Shown piece after piece: positions 9,320-18,207 of a stretch of DNA of 64,000 nt (positions within the stretch are counted from its first letter, which is position 1; every line of letters begins with the position of its first letter). The position numbers and the translations under genes were made by a program. Below the pieces are notes generated by a model that saw only the letters and a list, made by a program, of their open reading frames with translations, did no database searches and was not told the DNA's origin. The DNA is taken from positions 57,666-121,665 of the forward strand of contig JAFAER010000142.1 in assembly GCA_023423895.1 (NCBI GenBank), in the 5' to 3' direction. The DNA comes from Pseudomonadota bacterium (GTDB lineage Bacteria; Myxococcota_A; Polyangia; Polyangiales; Polyangiaceae).

Positions 9320-10237
9320 TCAGGTTGGACGGAGCGAGGCCGCTTCGACGAACACTCTCTTCACGGAGGGGTGACGTCTTCCGATCTCACGTTCGATCCG
9401 ATCGATCGCGGCGGCAATCTCACGTGTTCCAAGCTGCGGTGCAAACTCGATCTCCAGATTGACCAGTACGTCCTCTGGGCCGAGGTGCATCGTGAGGGGT
9501 GGTTTCATGCGAACGACGTCTTTGTCTCCGCCCACGATCGCCCCGAGTGACGAGCGGAGCTCGGGAGACGCACTCTCACCGAGCAGCAGCTCACGACTCA
9601 AGTACGCAAGGACCAACGCCACGGAAGCGAGAAGAATGCCGATGACAATGGACGCGATCGCGTCCGGGACCGGCGAACGCATGGCATGACCGGTCACAAT
9701 CCCGACCGCCGCGATGATGATGCCGATGAGCGCTGCCGAATCCTCGAACACGACGCTGAAGACCGACGGATTCTTGCTTCGGCGCAGCGTCGTGACGATC
9801 GACTGCCCAGGCGGCGCACTGGCACGTAGATGACGGGTCGCGATCGCGAACGAAGTGCCCTCGAAGACGAGGGCGACGACGAGTACGGCGAGGCTCCAGC
9901 CGAAGCTCTGGAGCTCCTTGGGATGTATGACATGGCGAACGCCCTCGTACGCGGAGACGCCACCACCGACCGCGAAGATGACGATCGCGACGATGAGGCT
10001 CCAGAAGTAGAGCTCCTTTCCGTAACCGTACGGATGATCCTCGTCGGCCGGACGTCGCGCTCGGCGTACCCCCAGGAGCAGGAGCAGCTCGTTGCCAGTG
10101 TCGACCACCGAGTGGATCCCTTCGGAGAAGAGCGCAGAGCTGCCAGTGGCCCCGGCGGCGATGAACTTGGCCACCGCAATGGCAAGGTTCGCGGCCAGCG
10201 CGCCGTAGAGGGCGACGGGGCGATGCGCCTGTGCCAT
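9320..10237 (-). CDS. Cation diffusion facilitator (CDF) metal transporter
   Basis: A 305-residue inner-membrane protein of normal CDF length. Six hydrophobic segments are followed by a cytoplasmic C-terminal domain. Visible family features are the TM2 segment SALFSEGIHSVVDTGNELL, the DHPYGYGKELYFW loop after it, and the TM5 segment SVVFEDSAALIGIII with acidic metal-site residues. The C-terminal part (LTMHLGPEDVLVNLEIEF) matches the CDF regulatory domain. It probably exports Zn2+, Fe2+ or Mn2+ in exchange for protons; specificity cannot be read. ATG 10237 starts MAQAHRPVALYGALAAN, the standard CDF N-terminus. Upstream lies an HNH-gene relic on the same strand. Confidence 0.92.
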   Translation of the reverse strand: MAQAHRPVALYGALAANLAIAVAKFIAAGATGSSALFSEGIHSVVDTGNELLLLLGVRRARRPADEDHPYGYGKELYFWSLIVAIVIFAVGGGVSAYEGVRHVIHPKELQSFGWSLAVLVVALVFEGTSFAIATRHLRASAPPGQSIVTTLRRSKNPSVFSVVFEDSAALIGIIIAAVGIVTGHAMRSPVPDAIASIVIGILLASVALVLAYLSRELLLGESASPELRSSLGAIVGGDKDVVRMKPPLTMHLGPEDVLVNLEIEFAPQLGTREIAAAIDRIEREIGRRHPSVKRVFVEAASLRPT

Positions 10238-10299
10238 GACTCCAAACCTGCAGCAGGCGTTCCCGGCCCGAGCGCCGGGTAGCCGCTTCGCCGGAGCGT

Positions 10300-10352
10300 C
10301 GCTCTCGCTCACCCCAAGCCTCCGCACGCAGAAAGCCCATCGAGAACAGGCC
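10300..10352 (-). pseudogene. Relic of an HNH-endonuclease-family gene (N-terminal segment)
   Basis: Read on the minus strand this encodes WAFCVRRLGVSESDA, nearly the same as WDFCVRKLGMSESEA in the intact HNH gene at 53802-55424. The DNA matches too: GCTCTCGCTCA followed by CCCCA and TCCGCAC appear in both (10301-10327 versus 55184-55209). The flanks do not continue the similarity and no HNH motif is nearby, so only a fragment remains. The relic sits upstream of the CDF gene in the CDF reading frame but is not part of it. Confidence 0.6.
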
Positions 10353-10443
10353 TGGTCGCTTCGTGGCAGCCGAACGCACCGCCCGCGTCCACCTCCGACG
10401 ACATCCGGAAAGGTCGAAGGTGATGCGCGACGACGCGCGCGGG

Positions 10444-10692
10444 TCAGCCCGCGATGCCGACCACGTAGACGATCGCTGCGACGGCTGCGAGCGCGATCAG
10501 GACCGCGATGAGGGCAGAGGGCGCGCCGCGCGAGCTCACGTTCGCGATGGGTCCGCGGCTCGAGCGGTCCGGCTCGGTGCCCGCGCCGCGGACGAACGTC
10601 GTCTTCTGGACGTTGTCCGCACCGCCGAGGTCGATGTCCGGCTGCCAGTACGCCTCGGGGACCGTCGGGTTCATGTGCTTGGGATCGGCCAT
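10444..10692 (-). CDS. Small tail-anchored membrane protein after sdhB
   Basis: An 82-residue protein: a hydrophilic N-terminus (MADPKHMNPTVPEAYW) and one C-terminal hydrophobic helix (about 58-80, SALIAVLIALAAVAAIVYVV). It begins 51 bp after the sdhB stop on the same strand and looks like the last gene of the sdh operon. No known domain is recognised. A role as a small accessory or stabilising subunit of succinate dehydrogenase is only an inference from position. The start is a clean ATG with AGAGGAACC before it. Confidence 0.6.
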   Translation of the reverse strand: MADPKHMNPTVPEAYWQPDIDLGGADNVQKTTFVRGAGTEPDRSSRGPIANVSSRGAPSALIAVLIALAAVAAIVYVVGIAG

Positions 10693-10743
10693 GGTTCCTC
10701 TGCCTACGAAGGGTGCAATGACGGTGCCCCACGGCTACGCGGC

Positions 10744-11517
10744 TCAGCCGGCCCCACGACGCGAGCGCGCAACACATCCTGCGGCGACGGCCCGGAGCCA
10801 GTCGCTGTTCATCCGCGAGATCGTGTTGATGCTGATCTCCTTCGGGCAGGCCGCCTGGCACTCGCCGTGGAGCGTGCAGTGACCGAATCCTTCGGCGTCC
10901 ATCTGCGCGACCATGTCGAGGGCGCGGCGCCGGCGCTCGGCTTGCCCCTGCGGAAGGAGGCCGAGGTGGGCGACCTTGGCGGCGGTGAAGAGCGAGGCCG
11001 AGCCGTTCGGACACGCGGCGACGCACGCGCCGCAACCGATACAGGCGGCAGCGTCCATCGCGGCGTCGGCCTTGTCCTTCGGCACTGCGGTCGTGTTCGC
11101 CTCCGGGGCGCTGCCCGTGTTCACGCTGATGTAGCCCCCGGCCGCGACGATCCGATCGAGCGCGCCGCGGTCGACAATCAGATCCTCGATGACGGGAAAC
11201 GCACGGGAGCGCCACGGTTCGATCCACACGTGCTCGCCGTCTGTAAAGTGCCGCATGTAGAGCTGGCACGTGGCCGTCGCCTTCGACGGACCGTGCGCGT
11301 AGCCGTTGATCATCATCGAGCACGCGCCGCAGATGCCTTCACGACAGTCGCTGTCGAAGGCGATGGGGCGTTCGCCTCGCCGGAGGAGCGACTCGTTGAG
11401 CGTGTCGAGCATCTCGAGGAACGACATGTCGTCGGTCACGTCGTCGACGTCGTATTCGACGAAGCGCCCCGGTCCCGTCTTGCCGTGCTGGCGCCACGCA
11501 TGAAGCTTGATCTTCAT
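10744..11517 (-). CDS. sdhB: Succinate dehydrogenase iron-sulfur subunit
   Basis: A 257-residue protein. It has the [2Fe-2S] ligands of DCREGICGACSMMINGYAHG plus the later Cys in ATATCQ, then the cluster motif CIGCGACVAACP, and a third set in FGHCTLHGECQAACPKEI. These arrangements match the SdhB/FrdB of b558-type enzymes. It passes electrons from FAD in SdhA to the membrane quinone site. ATG 11517 overlaps the sdhA stop (ATGA), confirming the start and coupling. It is the third gene of sdhC-sdhA-sdhB. Confidence 0.95.
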   Translation of the reverse strand: MKIKLHAWRQHGKTGPGRFVEYDVDDVTDDMSFLEMLDTLNESLLRRGERPIAFDSDCREGICGACSMMINGYAHGPSKATATCQLYMRHFTDGEHVWIEPWRSRAFPVIEDLIVDRGALDRIVAAGGYISVNTGSAPEANTTAVPKDKADAAMDAAACIGCGACVAACPNGSASLFTAAKVAHLGLLPQGQAERRRRALDMVAQMDAEGFGHCTLHGECQAACPKEISINTISRMNSDWLRAVAAGCVARSRRGAG

Positions 11518-13427
11518 CGGTACGACCTCGTCGAAAGAGCGACGTTCTCGAATACGAGCGGCTCCTTGTGGAGCACGGGCGCCTTGCCCTCGCCCCCGTA
11601 CTCCCACGCAGCGACGTAGGTGAAGTCGGCGTCGCGGCGCAGGGCGTCGCCGTCCGGTGTCTGGTGCTCGACGCGAAAGTGTCCGCCGCACGACTCCTCG
11701 CGATGCAGAGCGTCGAGGCACATCAGCTCGGCCAGCTCGAAGTAGTCGGCGACGCGCCCTGCCCTCTCGAGAGACTGATTCAGCTCCTCGCCCGAACCTG
11801 GGACGAACAAATCGCGCCAGAGCTCCTCACGAAGCGCGGGGATCTGCTGCAAGGCTCGCACGAGACCCTCGCGGCTGCGGGCCATCCCGCACTCGTTCCA
11901 CATGATCTTGCCGAGCTCGCGATGGAACACCTCGGCGCTCCGCTTGCCGCGAATGGACACGAGCCTGTTCGTGCGTTCGTGGACGCCCTGGACGGCAGCG
12001 CGAACCTCCGGATGACTCGAGTCGATGCGAGAGGGCTTCTCGCGCGCGAGGTAGTCGGCCATCGCCGGCGGCGCGATGAAGTAGCCGTCGGCGAGGCCCT
12101 GCATGAGGGCGCTCGCGCCGAGCCGGTTGGCGCCGTGGTCGGAGAAGTTCGCTTCGCCCGCGACGAAGAGCCCGGGCACGGTGCTCATCAAGTCGTAGTC
12201 GACCCACAAGCCGCCCATCGTGTAGTGAGGCGCTGGGTAGATCCGCATCGGGACCTTGTAGGGGTCGTCGCCGGTGATGCTCTCGTACATCTCGAAGAGG
12301 TTGCCGTAGCGCTCGCCGATGGTCGCCATGCCGAGCCGCTGGATGGCGTCCGCGAAATCGAGATAGACGCCGCGCCCGCCGCCTCCGGCACCACGGCCCT
12401 CGTCGCAGACCTCCTTGGCGGCGCGAGAGGCGATATCGCGAGGCACGAGGTTGCCGAAGCTCGGGTACCTGCGCTCGAGATAGTAGTCTCGCTCGTCCGC
12501 AGGGATGTCGCGCGGCGCACGGGCGTCGCCGGCTCGTTTCGGCACCCAGACGCGTCCGTCGTTGCGCAACGACTCCGACATGAGCGTGAGCTTCGACTGG
12601 AACTCGGCGCTCTGCGGGATGCATGTCGGGTGAATCTGCGTGAAGCAGGGGTTTCCGAACGCCGCGCCGCGCTTGTGAGCACGCCAGATCGCGGTCGCGT
12701 TCGCGCCCCTCGCGTTCGTCGACAGGTAGAAGACGTTGCTGTAGCCGCCCGTGGCGAGGAGCACGACGTCGGCGAGATGCGCGTCGATGGCGCCGGTGAT
12801 CATGTCGCGCGTCACGATGCCTCGCGCTCGGCCGTCGACGACGATCAGGTCCAGCATCTCGTGGCGCGCGAGCACGGTGAGTCGGTTCGCTTCGACCATC
12901 CGCTCCATCGCCTGGTAACAGCCGAGGAGGAGCTGCTGCCCCGTCTGCCCGCGGGCGTAGAACGTGCGCGACACCTGCACGCCACCGAAGGATCGATTCG
13001 CGAGGTGCCCTCCGTACTCACGCGCGAAAGGGACGCCCTGCGCCACACACTGGTCGATGATGTTCAGGCTGAGCTGGGCGAGACGGTAGACGTTCGCTTC
13101 GCGCGCACGGAAGTCGCCGCCCTTGATGGTGTCGTAGAAGAGCCGGAAGATGCTGTCGCCGTCGTTCTGGTAATTCTTCGCGGCGTTGATCCCACCCTGC
13201 GCGGCGATGCTGTGGGCACGACGCGGCGAGTCCTGGTAGCAGAACGCGCGAACGTCGTAGCCGAGCTCGGCGAGCGAAGCCGCTGCGGCGCCACCGGCGA
13301 GCCCCGTCCCGACGACGATGACGGAATACTTTGGCCGGTTCGCGGGGCTCACGAGCTTCATCTCGAAGCGACGGCGCTCCCACTTCTGCTCTATGGGGCC
13401 AGGAGGAATGCGGCTCTCGAGAAGCAT
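11514..13427 (-). CDS. sdhA: Succinate dehydrogenase flavoprotein subunit
   Basis: A 637-residue protein of usual length. It has the FAD-binding Rossmann motif VVGTGLAGGAAAASLAELGY near residue 38, the covalent-flavin region HSIAAQGGINAAKNYQNDGD, the substrate-site motif QIHPTCIP, and AGEANFSDHGANRLGASALM near the C-terminal FAD contacts. It oxidises succinate to fumarate in the TCA cycle and hands electrons to SdhB. The NYQNDGDS and GGxHxANRSFGG variants point to the one-anchor b558 class found in Bacillus, Bacteroidetes and deltaproteobacteria. It lies 6 bp after sdhC. Confidence 0.96.
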   Translation of the reverse strand: MLLESRIPPGPIEQKWERRRFEMKLVSPANRPKYSVIVVGTGLAGGAAAASLAELGYDVRAFCYQDSPRRAHSIAAQGGINAAKNYQNDGDSIFRLFYDTIKGGDFRAREANVYRLAQLSLNIIDQCVAQGVPFAREYGGHLANRSFGGVQVSRTFYARGQTGQQLLLGCYQAMERMVEANRLTVLARHEMLDLIVVDGRARGIVTRDMITGAIDAHLADVVLLATGGYSNVFYLSTNARGANATAIWRAHKRGAAFGNPCFTQIHPTCIPQSAEFQSKLTLMSESLRNDGRVWVPKRAGDARAPRDIPADERDYYLERRYPSFGNLVPRDIASRAAKEVCDEGRGAGGGGRGVYLDFADAIQRLGMATIGERYGNLFEMYESITGDDPYKVPMRIYPAPHYTMGGLWVDYDLMSTVPGLFVAGEANFSDHGANRLGASALMQGLADGYFIAPPAMADYLAREKPSRIDSSHPEVRAAVQGVHERTNRLVSIRGKRSAEVFHRELGKIMWNECGMARSREGLVRALQQIPALREELWRDLFVPGSGEELNQSLERAGRVADYFELAELMCLDALHREESCGGHFRVEHQTPDGDALRRDADFTYVAAWEYGGEGKAPVLHKEPLVFENVALSTRSYR

Positions 13428-13433
13428 GAGGGT

Positions 13434-14114
13434 TCACCGGATCAGGCCGACCACCACTCCGATCGGAACGATGGTGAAAGTGAGCCACACGGCGACGGCG
13501 ATGCCCGTCACGAGCGGCCGCCGGAGCGGATCGTTAGACGGCTCGGCATGTCCGAGCGTGCGCGGAGAGCTCCAGAGTCCGTGGAAGAGATGCAGGCCGA
13601 GCGCGACCATCGCGACGACGTAGAGCGCCGTGACCCATCCGATCCGAAAGCTCGCGACCACGTTCCCGTAGACGTCGCGTCGCCCCGCGTCGTCCTGGAG
13701 GTCGGCCACGCCGGCCGGATCGATCGTGCCGGTGGTGAAGTGCAGGATGTGGAAGACGATGAACGCGAGCAGGAGGACGCCACCCAGCAGCATCGTCCGC
13801 GACGCGAACGTCGCGGCCTGATAGCGACGCCGCTCGTACTTCACCGGCTGCGCTGCACGCGAACGTGCCGTGAGCAGCACCGCCATGACCACGTGAAGCA
13901 CGACGGCTGCAAGCAGCACGATGCGCGCGATCCAGAGCAGCTCGGCGAGAGGTCCATGGAGCAGGGCTCCATACGCGTTGAGCTTCTCGCGCCCCGCGAG
14001 CGTCTGGAGATTGCCGGCCGCGTGGACGACGACGAAGCCGACACCGACGAGGCCGGTCGTGGCCATCACGACCTTCTTGCCGATCGTCGAACCCAGCAAG
14101 CTCTCGAGTCGCAT
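13434..14114 (-). CDS. sdhC: Succinate dehydrogenase cytochrome b558 subunit
   Basis: A 226-residue membrane protein with five hydrophobic segments and histidines suited to bind two b hemes: VVVHAAGNLQ, VLHVVMAVL, FIVFHILHF and LHLFHGLWS. The NLQ motif after TM1 and overall length fit the single-subunit b558 anchor family. It holds the SdhAB dimer to the inner membrane and reduces quinone. It is the first gene of the operon, so the promoter should lie in 14115-14300. Confidence 0.93.
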   Translation of the reverse strand: MRLESLLGSTIGKKVVMATTGLVGVGFVVVHAAGNLQTLAGREKLNAYGALLHGPLAELLWIARIVLLAAVVLHVVMAVLLTARSRAAQPVKYERRRYQAATFASRTMLLGGVLLLAFIVFHILHFTTGTIDPAGVADLQDDAGRRDVYGNVVASFRIGWVTALYVVAMVALGLHLFHGLWSSPRTLGHAEPSNDPLRRPLVTGIAVAVWLTFTIVPIGVVVGLIR

Positions 14115-14619
14115 CGATCCCCAGGGCGCACGACGGAGCCGATGCCATCATCGCCAGAGGCTCGTCGCGTGCTCGCCCCGCGCGTATGCATGTACGGCAC
14201 CACGGCGCTGCAGCGATTGAGCTGCGTCCGCGGTTCAGCTCGAGCACAGACAGCGAGGCCGTCGTCGGCCGAGCGCTGCGATCCATCGGCCTGCCTCGCA
14301 TCGAAGGTCCGCGCGCACGTGTAGCGTCACGGACGTGCGCGTTGAGGCGTCCGGCCACGTGACGACGGCAGCCGATCGCCGAGAGACGAACGCGGCACGG
14401 ACAGCGGGCGAAGAGCCGATTTCCGTGCGAAGTGCCGAAGACCAAAAGGTTCGCGCGCGCACCGGGGAGGCGTAGGTCGCTCGCGCGTCCATGCTCGAGC
14501 TCGCTCGGCGCCGGCTACGTCGAGCGTATGTACCGAACTTGCACGGAGGTCTTCGTCCCGCACCAACGCGGGTCGGCTTAGGGCGCTATCGCCAGGTTGA
14601 TGTGAAGGAGGAGGCCTCC
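14115..14619. other. Divergent intergenic region (sdh promoter side)
   Basis: About 500 bp between sdhC (minus) and the lipoprotein gene (plus). No convincing gene is seen: the frames here have no family similarity and look like shadows. The region must hold the sdh promoter and that of the 14620 gene. I cannot point to a reliable promoter sequence. Confidence 0.5.
14605..14614 (+). promoter_or_regulatory. Strong ribosome binding site deciding a GTG start
   Basis: AAGGAGGAGG lies 5 bases before GTG 14620. It selects this codon over in-frame alternatives upstream, and the chosen start gives a clean lipoprotein signal peptide. Confidence 0.75.
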
Positions 14620-16248
14620 GTGGTCCGCAATGTCGTCGTCGCCAGGACGCTCGCCGTGCTCGGCGCAGTGGCAATCTTGTCCGCTTGTTCATCGAAGAGT
14701 GAAGTCTCGACCAACGCACATGGAAACTCTCCGATCTGCGAGGGCGGCGGTGGCGATTGTGGAACGTGCTCCGGGACCACGTGCTCCGGGACGAGCAGTG
14801 GTGGTCCGGACGGCACGCCCGACGGCAGCGGCGACCCTGACGCGCGGCCCGACGACGGGGTCAAGAACGGCGCCGAGACCGACGTCGACTGCGGCGGTCC
14901 CGACGCGCCGAAGTGCATCGAGGGGAAGAGCTGCCTGACCGACGCCGACTGCGAAGGTGCCTGCAACTACGCCAACAAGTGCGTCTCGGCGCCGAGCTGC
15001 AAGCCGCACCTCGGCGGCGATACCTGCGGTGAAGGCGAGGCCGACGTGCCGGGCGTCGCTCACGAGAGCTGCTGCCGCTCGCTCCTCGTCAAGGGCTTCA
15101 CCGACCCTGCCCATCCGGGCAAGCAGGTGTACCTCGACAAGTACGAGATCACCGCGGGCCGCGTCCGCGCGTGGATCGAGCAGCTCGCGGCGGCGAACGG
15201 CGGCGTGCCGGACGTTCGCGGATGGATCGCCGCCAATCGGCCGAAGATCTGGGATGAAAGCTGGAGCCATTACCTCCCGACCGACTTCGACGGCCCCGAG
15301 ATCACGATCGCGCGCCGCCTCCTCGGCGATCCGCGGCCTGAAGACGAGGGCTGGGAGGGACCGCCGGGGCCGGGCGTCATCCTTCCTCCGCCGACGGACG
15401 AAAAGCGGCGCCTCGGGATCAACTACCAGTTCGGCTCGGAGATCTACGTCGATCTCCACGGCATGAGCTGCGCGACGTGGACCAACACGTACGGCTTCCC
15501 GACCTACTGGTACCCGCCGGAGGTGCTGAACCGCGACGGTCAGCTCCCGCGAGCCGACGGCGTCAACCACGCCGGCGCGTCGGTGGCGGCGAAAGACCTG
15601 CTCGATGTGAAGTCGATGAACTGCATCACCAACGCCATGCTCGCTGCGTTCTGCGCGTGGGACGGCGGCCAGCTCGCGACGGACGAAGTGCTCGACTACA
15701 TCACCGCGGCACCTCCGACGCTCGGAAACACGTCGGGTTGCGGCACGCAGTACGACAACCACGGCGAGCTGCTGAACAACGTCTTCACGAACACGGTCCA
15801 GACCGGCGGACGTTGCGCCCCCGTTGCGCTCGTCAACGCGACGTTCGATGCGGGCGATGCGCTGCCCGTCCCGGACAGCCCGCTCAACATCCACAACTAT
15901 CATTACCCCGACACCGGCGCGCAGACGCACGACAAGGCCTGGCAGGTCGCTGCCCCCGGACGCGCGAGCCTCGCGCTGCAGGCGAGCGGCAAGGCCGTCG
16001 ACGCGGTCCGGATCAATCCGGACGACGAGCCGTGGATGGATCTCCACGGCAATCTCAGCGAGGCCGCACTCGACGTGAGCGGCGGCGCATCGACCGGTCT
16101 CTTCGCGCTCAAGTACCGCGGCATCGGCTACGGCAGCGCGCGCTCCGACCTGAACGTGAAGTTGATGAGGGGCGAGACTGTCTCGCGCATCCAGCGCCCC
16201 GAAGCGAAGGGCGCGTACACCGGTGGTCGCTGCATGCGATTCCGCTGA
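14620..16248 (+). CDS. Lipoprotein with sulfatase-modifying-factor-like domain
   Basis: A 542-residue protein starting at GTG with an excellent ribosome site. The signal peptide ends in a lipobox (VAILSAC, Cys near 23). There follows a Gly/Ser/Cys-rich linker, then the myxobacterial Cys-rich motif NGAETDVDCGGPDAPKC with six or more further Cys. From about residue 165 there is an FGE/SUMF1-like domain: VYLDKYEITAGRVRAWIEQL (usual start), DLHGNLSEAALD in place of the GNVWEW motif, and the terminal GGRCMRFR in place of GxRC. In sequenced myxobacteria such proteins are surface lipoproteins. Whether it generates formylglycine is doubtful, because the domain is diverged and fused to a secretion signal. 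No neighbour suggests a substrate. Confidence 0.75.
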   Translation: MVRNVVVARTLAVLGAVAILSACSSKSEVSTNAHGNSPICEGGGGDCGTCSGTTCSGTSSGGPDGTPDGSGDPDARPDDGVKNGAETDVDCGGPDAPKCIEGKSCLTDADCEGACNYANKCVSAPSCKPHLGGDTCGEGEADVPGVAHESCCRSLLVKGFTDPAHPGKQVYLDKYEITAGRVRAWIEQLAAANGGVPDVRGWIAANRPKIWDESWSHYLPTDFDGPEITIARRLLGDPRPEDEGWEGPPGPGVILPPPTDEKRRLGINYQFGSEIYVDLHGMSCATWTNTYGFPTYWYPPEVLNRDGQLPRADGVNHAGASVAAKDLLDVKSMNCITNAMLAAFCAWDGGQLATDEVLDYITAAPPTLGNTSGCGTQYDNHGELLNNVFTNTVQTGGRCAPVALVNATFDAGDALPVPDSPLNIHNYHYPDTGAQTHDKAWQVAAPGRASLALQASGKAVDAVRINPDDEPWMDLHGNLSEAALDVSGGASTGLFALKYRGIGYGSARSDLNVKLMRGETVSRIQRPEAKGAYTGGRCMRFR

Positions 16249-16371
16249 GCGACGCACTACCAGCACGAGCACGCCAGCGCTTGTAGAGCTCGCTTCGCTG
16301 TCCGTCACCGGGCGGTTCGACACCGCCTCGGTTCGACCGGCACGACGGTTTCGCCGAGCTCTGAGACGCGC

Positions 16372-16674
16372 TCAGCTCCGATTCGCGTCCGACGGGGCGT
16401 CCTTCAGCGTGCGATCGAGGAAGAAGATGCCGCCGGGCACGATCGCCGCGAGAAGGACAGGCATCCAGACGCGGAGCGGCCAGCGATGCTCGCTGGTCGC
16501 ACGGACGAGAGCGATCACGAAGAGGACGAACACGAGCCCATGAACACTGCCGACGACGCGAACGGCGACGGGCGTCACGGCGAGATACTTCAGCGGCATC
16601 GCCACGAGGACGAGTACGAGGAGCGAGGCTCCGTCGACCATCGCGTAGGTACGCACGGACCTTAGCGAGCTCAT
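16372..16674 (-). CDS. DUF3817 small membrane protein
   Basis: A 100-residue protein with three predicted helices. The pattern DGASLLVLVLVAMPLKYL, then VGSVHGLVFVLFVIAL and FFLDRTLK, is that of the DUF3817 (YdzA-like) family. ATG 16674 overlaps the stop of the upstream membrane-protein gene (ATGA), and this supports the start over one 18 bp earlier. The function of the family is unknown. It probably forms a two-gene operon with 16671-17096. Confidence 0.8.
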   Translation of the reverse strand: MSSLRSVRTYAMVDGASLLVLVLVAMPLKYLAVTPVAVRVVGSVHGLVFVLFVIALVRATSEHRWPLRVWMPVLLAAIVPGGIFFLDRTLKDAPSDANRS

Positions 16675-17096
16675 GGCCGAAGGCTCCCCCACGTAGGACG
16701 GAACACCATCAGCGCGAGCGTCGCGACGAAGGGAACGAGCGTGGCGAACACATCGCCTCGCGTCGCGCGCTCTCGCGCCACGCTGCGAACGAGCGCGACC
16801 TTCGACGCGCTCGAGAACAGTACTCCTCCGAGGATCCAGAGCTCGGTCAGCGGAACGCCGAGGAGCACCGAGAGGAGATAACCGGCGGCCCAGGTGCCGA
16901 CGAGACCGGACGCAGCGACACGATGTGCAGCGCGGCGCCGTTCGTCCGCTGCGCTCGCGACCAGCCCCGCGACGAGGCCCCCGGCGTAGGCCGTGACGCC
17001 CGCCAGCTTCACGAGCTTCACGAAGAGGAGCAGCGGGTGCGCCCAGCCTTCGAAGAGGGCGACCTGCGCGAGGCCGGAAGAGACCGTGCTCGACAT
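16671..17096 (-). CDS. Four-helix membrane protein of unknown function
   Basis: A 141-residue protein with about four hydrophobic segments (WAHPLLLFVKLVKLAGVTAY, VGTWAAGYLLSVLLGV, LWILGGVLFSSASKVALV, VPFVATLALMVF). ATG 17096 was chosen; the longer frame adds an unlikely Arg-rich extension that reaches into the promoter of the divergent GlxA-type gene. It loosely resembles CopD/DUF2269-type membrane proteins but I cannot assign it. It overlaps the DUF3817 gene. Confidence 0.65.
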   Translation of the reverse strand: MSSTVSSGLAQVALFEGWAHPLLLFVKLVKLAGVTAYAGGLVAGLVASAADERRRAAHRVAASGLVGTWAAGYLLSVLLGVPLTELWILGGVLFSSASKVALVRSVARERATRGDVFATLVPFVATLALMVFRPTWGSLRP

Positions 17097-17202
17097 ACGG
17101 ATGTCATCGCACGGGACCGACCCCGGAACCAGTGGCCTGATTGCCAATGTTCGACGGGTTCTGGCCAAGGCGCCGAGCACCCCTTCGCGCTATCATCGCC
17201 GG

Positions 17203-18165
17203 ATGCACCGCGTCGCGATCGTGGCCTTCGACGGCGTCGTCCCCTTCGACCTGGCGACACCTTGCGAGGTCTTCGGCCGAACGAAGCTCCGTGACGGCGT
17301 GCCCGCCTATTCCGTGCGGGTGTGCGGCGTCTCGCACGACGTGAGCGCGGGCGCGTTCACGATCCGAACGCACCACGGGCTGCGCGGGTTGATCGGCGCC
17401 GAGACCGTCATCGTGCCCGGCATCTCCGACATCACGACGCCGATCCCGCGCGAGCTCTCGAGCGCGCTCGTGCGAGCCGCCAGCCGCGGCGCACGGATCG
17501 CCTCGATCTGCAGCGGCGCGTTCGTCCTCGCAGCGGCAGGGCTGCTGGATGGCCGTCGCGCGACGACACACTGGCTCGCGACGTCGGAGCTCGCTCGGCG
17601 CTACCCATCGATCCAGGTCGATCCCGACGTCCTCTTCGTCGACGGCGGCCACATCCTCACATCTGCAGGTGCCGCCGCCGGCCTCGACCTGTGTCTGCAC
17701 ATGGTCCGCCGAGACTACGGCGCTGCCGTTGCCGCCGATGCCGCGCGCGCATCCGTGATGCCGCTCGAGCGCGACGGGGGCCAGGCGCAGTTCATCGTTC
17801 ACCCGCCCGCGTCGAGCGACGTATCGCTGCGACCGCTGCTCGACTGGATCGACCGGAACGTCGAATCGCCGCTCACGCTCGATGCCATGGCCCGACGCGC
17901 AGCGGTCAGTGTTCGAACACTGAGCCGGCGGTTCCGCGAGCAGGTCGGCACGACGCCGCTCCAGTGGCTGCTTCGGGCTCGAGTCCGCCGCGCACAGCTG
18001 CTCCTCGAGACCACCGCACATCCGCTCGAGCTCGTCGCGACGAAGTCCGGCTTCGGCTCCACGACGACGCTGCGTGAGCAATTCCGGAAGCTCGTCGGCA
18101 CGAACCCGCGCGGCTACCGGCGCGCTTTCTCGGGCCGTATCGTCGAGAGCCCGACGCTGAGATAG
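17203..18165 (+). CDS. GlxA-family transcriptional regulator (DJ-1/PfpI plus AraC HTH)
   Basis: A 320-residue protein. Residues 1-170 are a class I glutaminase-like DJ-1/PfpI domain, with the nucleophile-elbow motif IASICSGAFVLAAAG (Cys103) and the following TTHWLATSELARRYP. Residues ~205-310 are an AraC-type double helix-turn-helix (LTLDAMARRAAVSVRTLSRR and ATKSGFGSTTTLREQFRK). Such regulators activate catabolic or stress genes; the ligand is not evident. It is divergent from the 16671-17096 membrane gene with a 106-bp gap, so that pair is a possible target. Confidence 0.9.
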   Translation: MHRVAIVAFDGVVPFDLATPCEVFGRTKLRDGVPAYSVRVCGVSHDVSAGAFTIRTHHGLRGLIGAETVIVPGISDITTPIPRELSSALVRAASRGARIASICSGAFVLAAAGLLDGRRATTHWLATSELARRYPSIQVDPDVLFVDGGHILTSAGAAAGLDLCLHMVRRDYGAAVAADAARASVMPLERDGGQAQFIVHPPASSDVSLRPLLDWIDRNVESPLTLDAMARRAAVSVRTLSRRFREQVGTTPLQWLLRARVRRAQLLLETTAHPLELVATKSGFGSTTTLREQFRKLVGTNPRGYRRAFSGRIVESPTLR

Positions 18166-18207
18166 CGGACGAGCGAGATCGCCGATCGGTCAGCCTCGGC
18201 AGCCTCG

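Noticed and set aside
11568..14324. Plus-strand open frame of 918 codons opposite sdhA and sdhC
   Set aside because: Shadow frame; sdhA and sdhC on the other strand are unmistakable.
16310..16345. T-loop-like sequence GGTTCGA suggesting a second tRNA
   Set aside because: No acceptor or anticodon stem can be paired around it; it is in the gap behind the lipoprotein gene.
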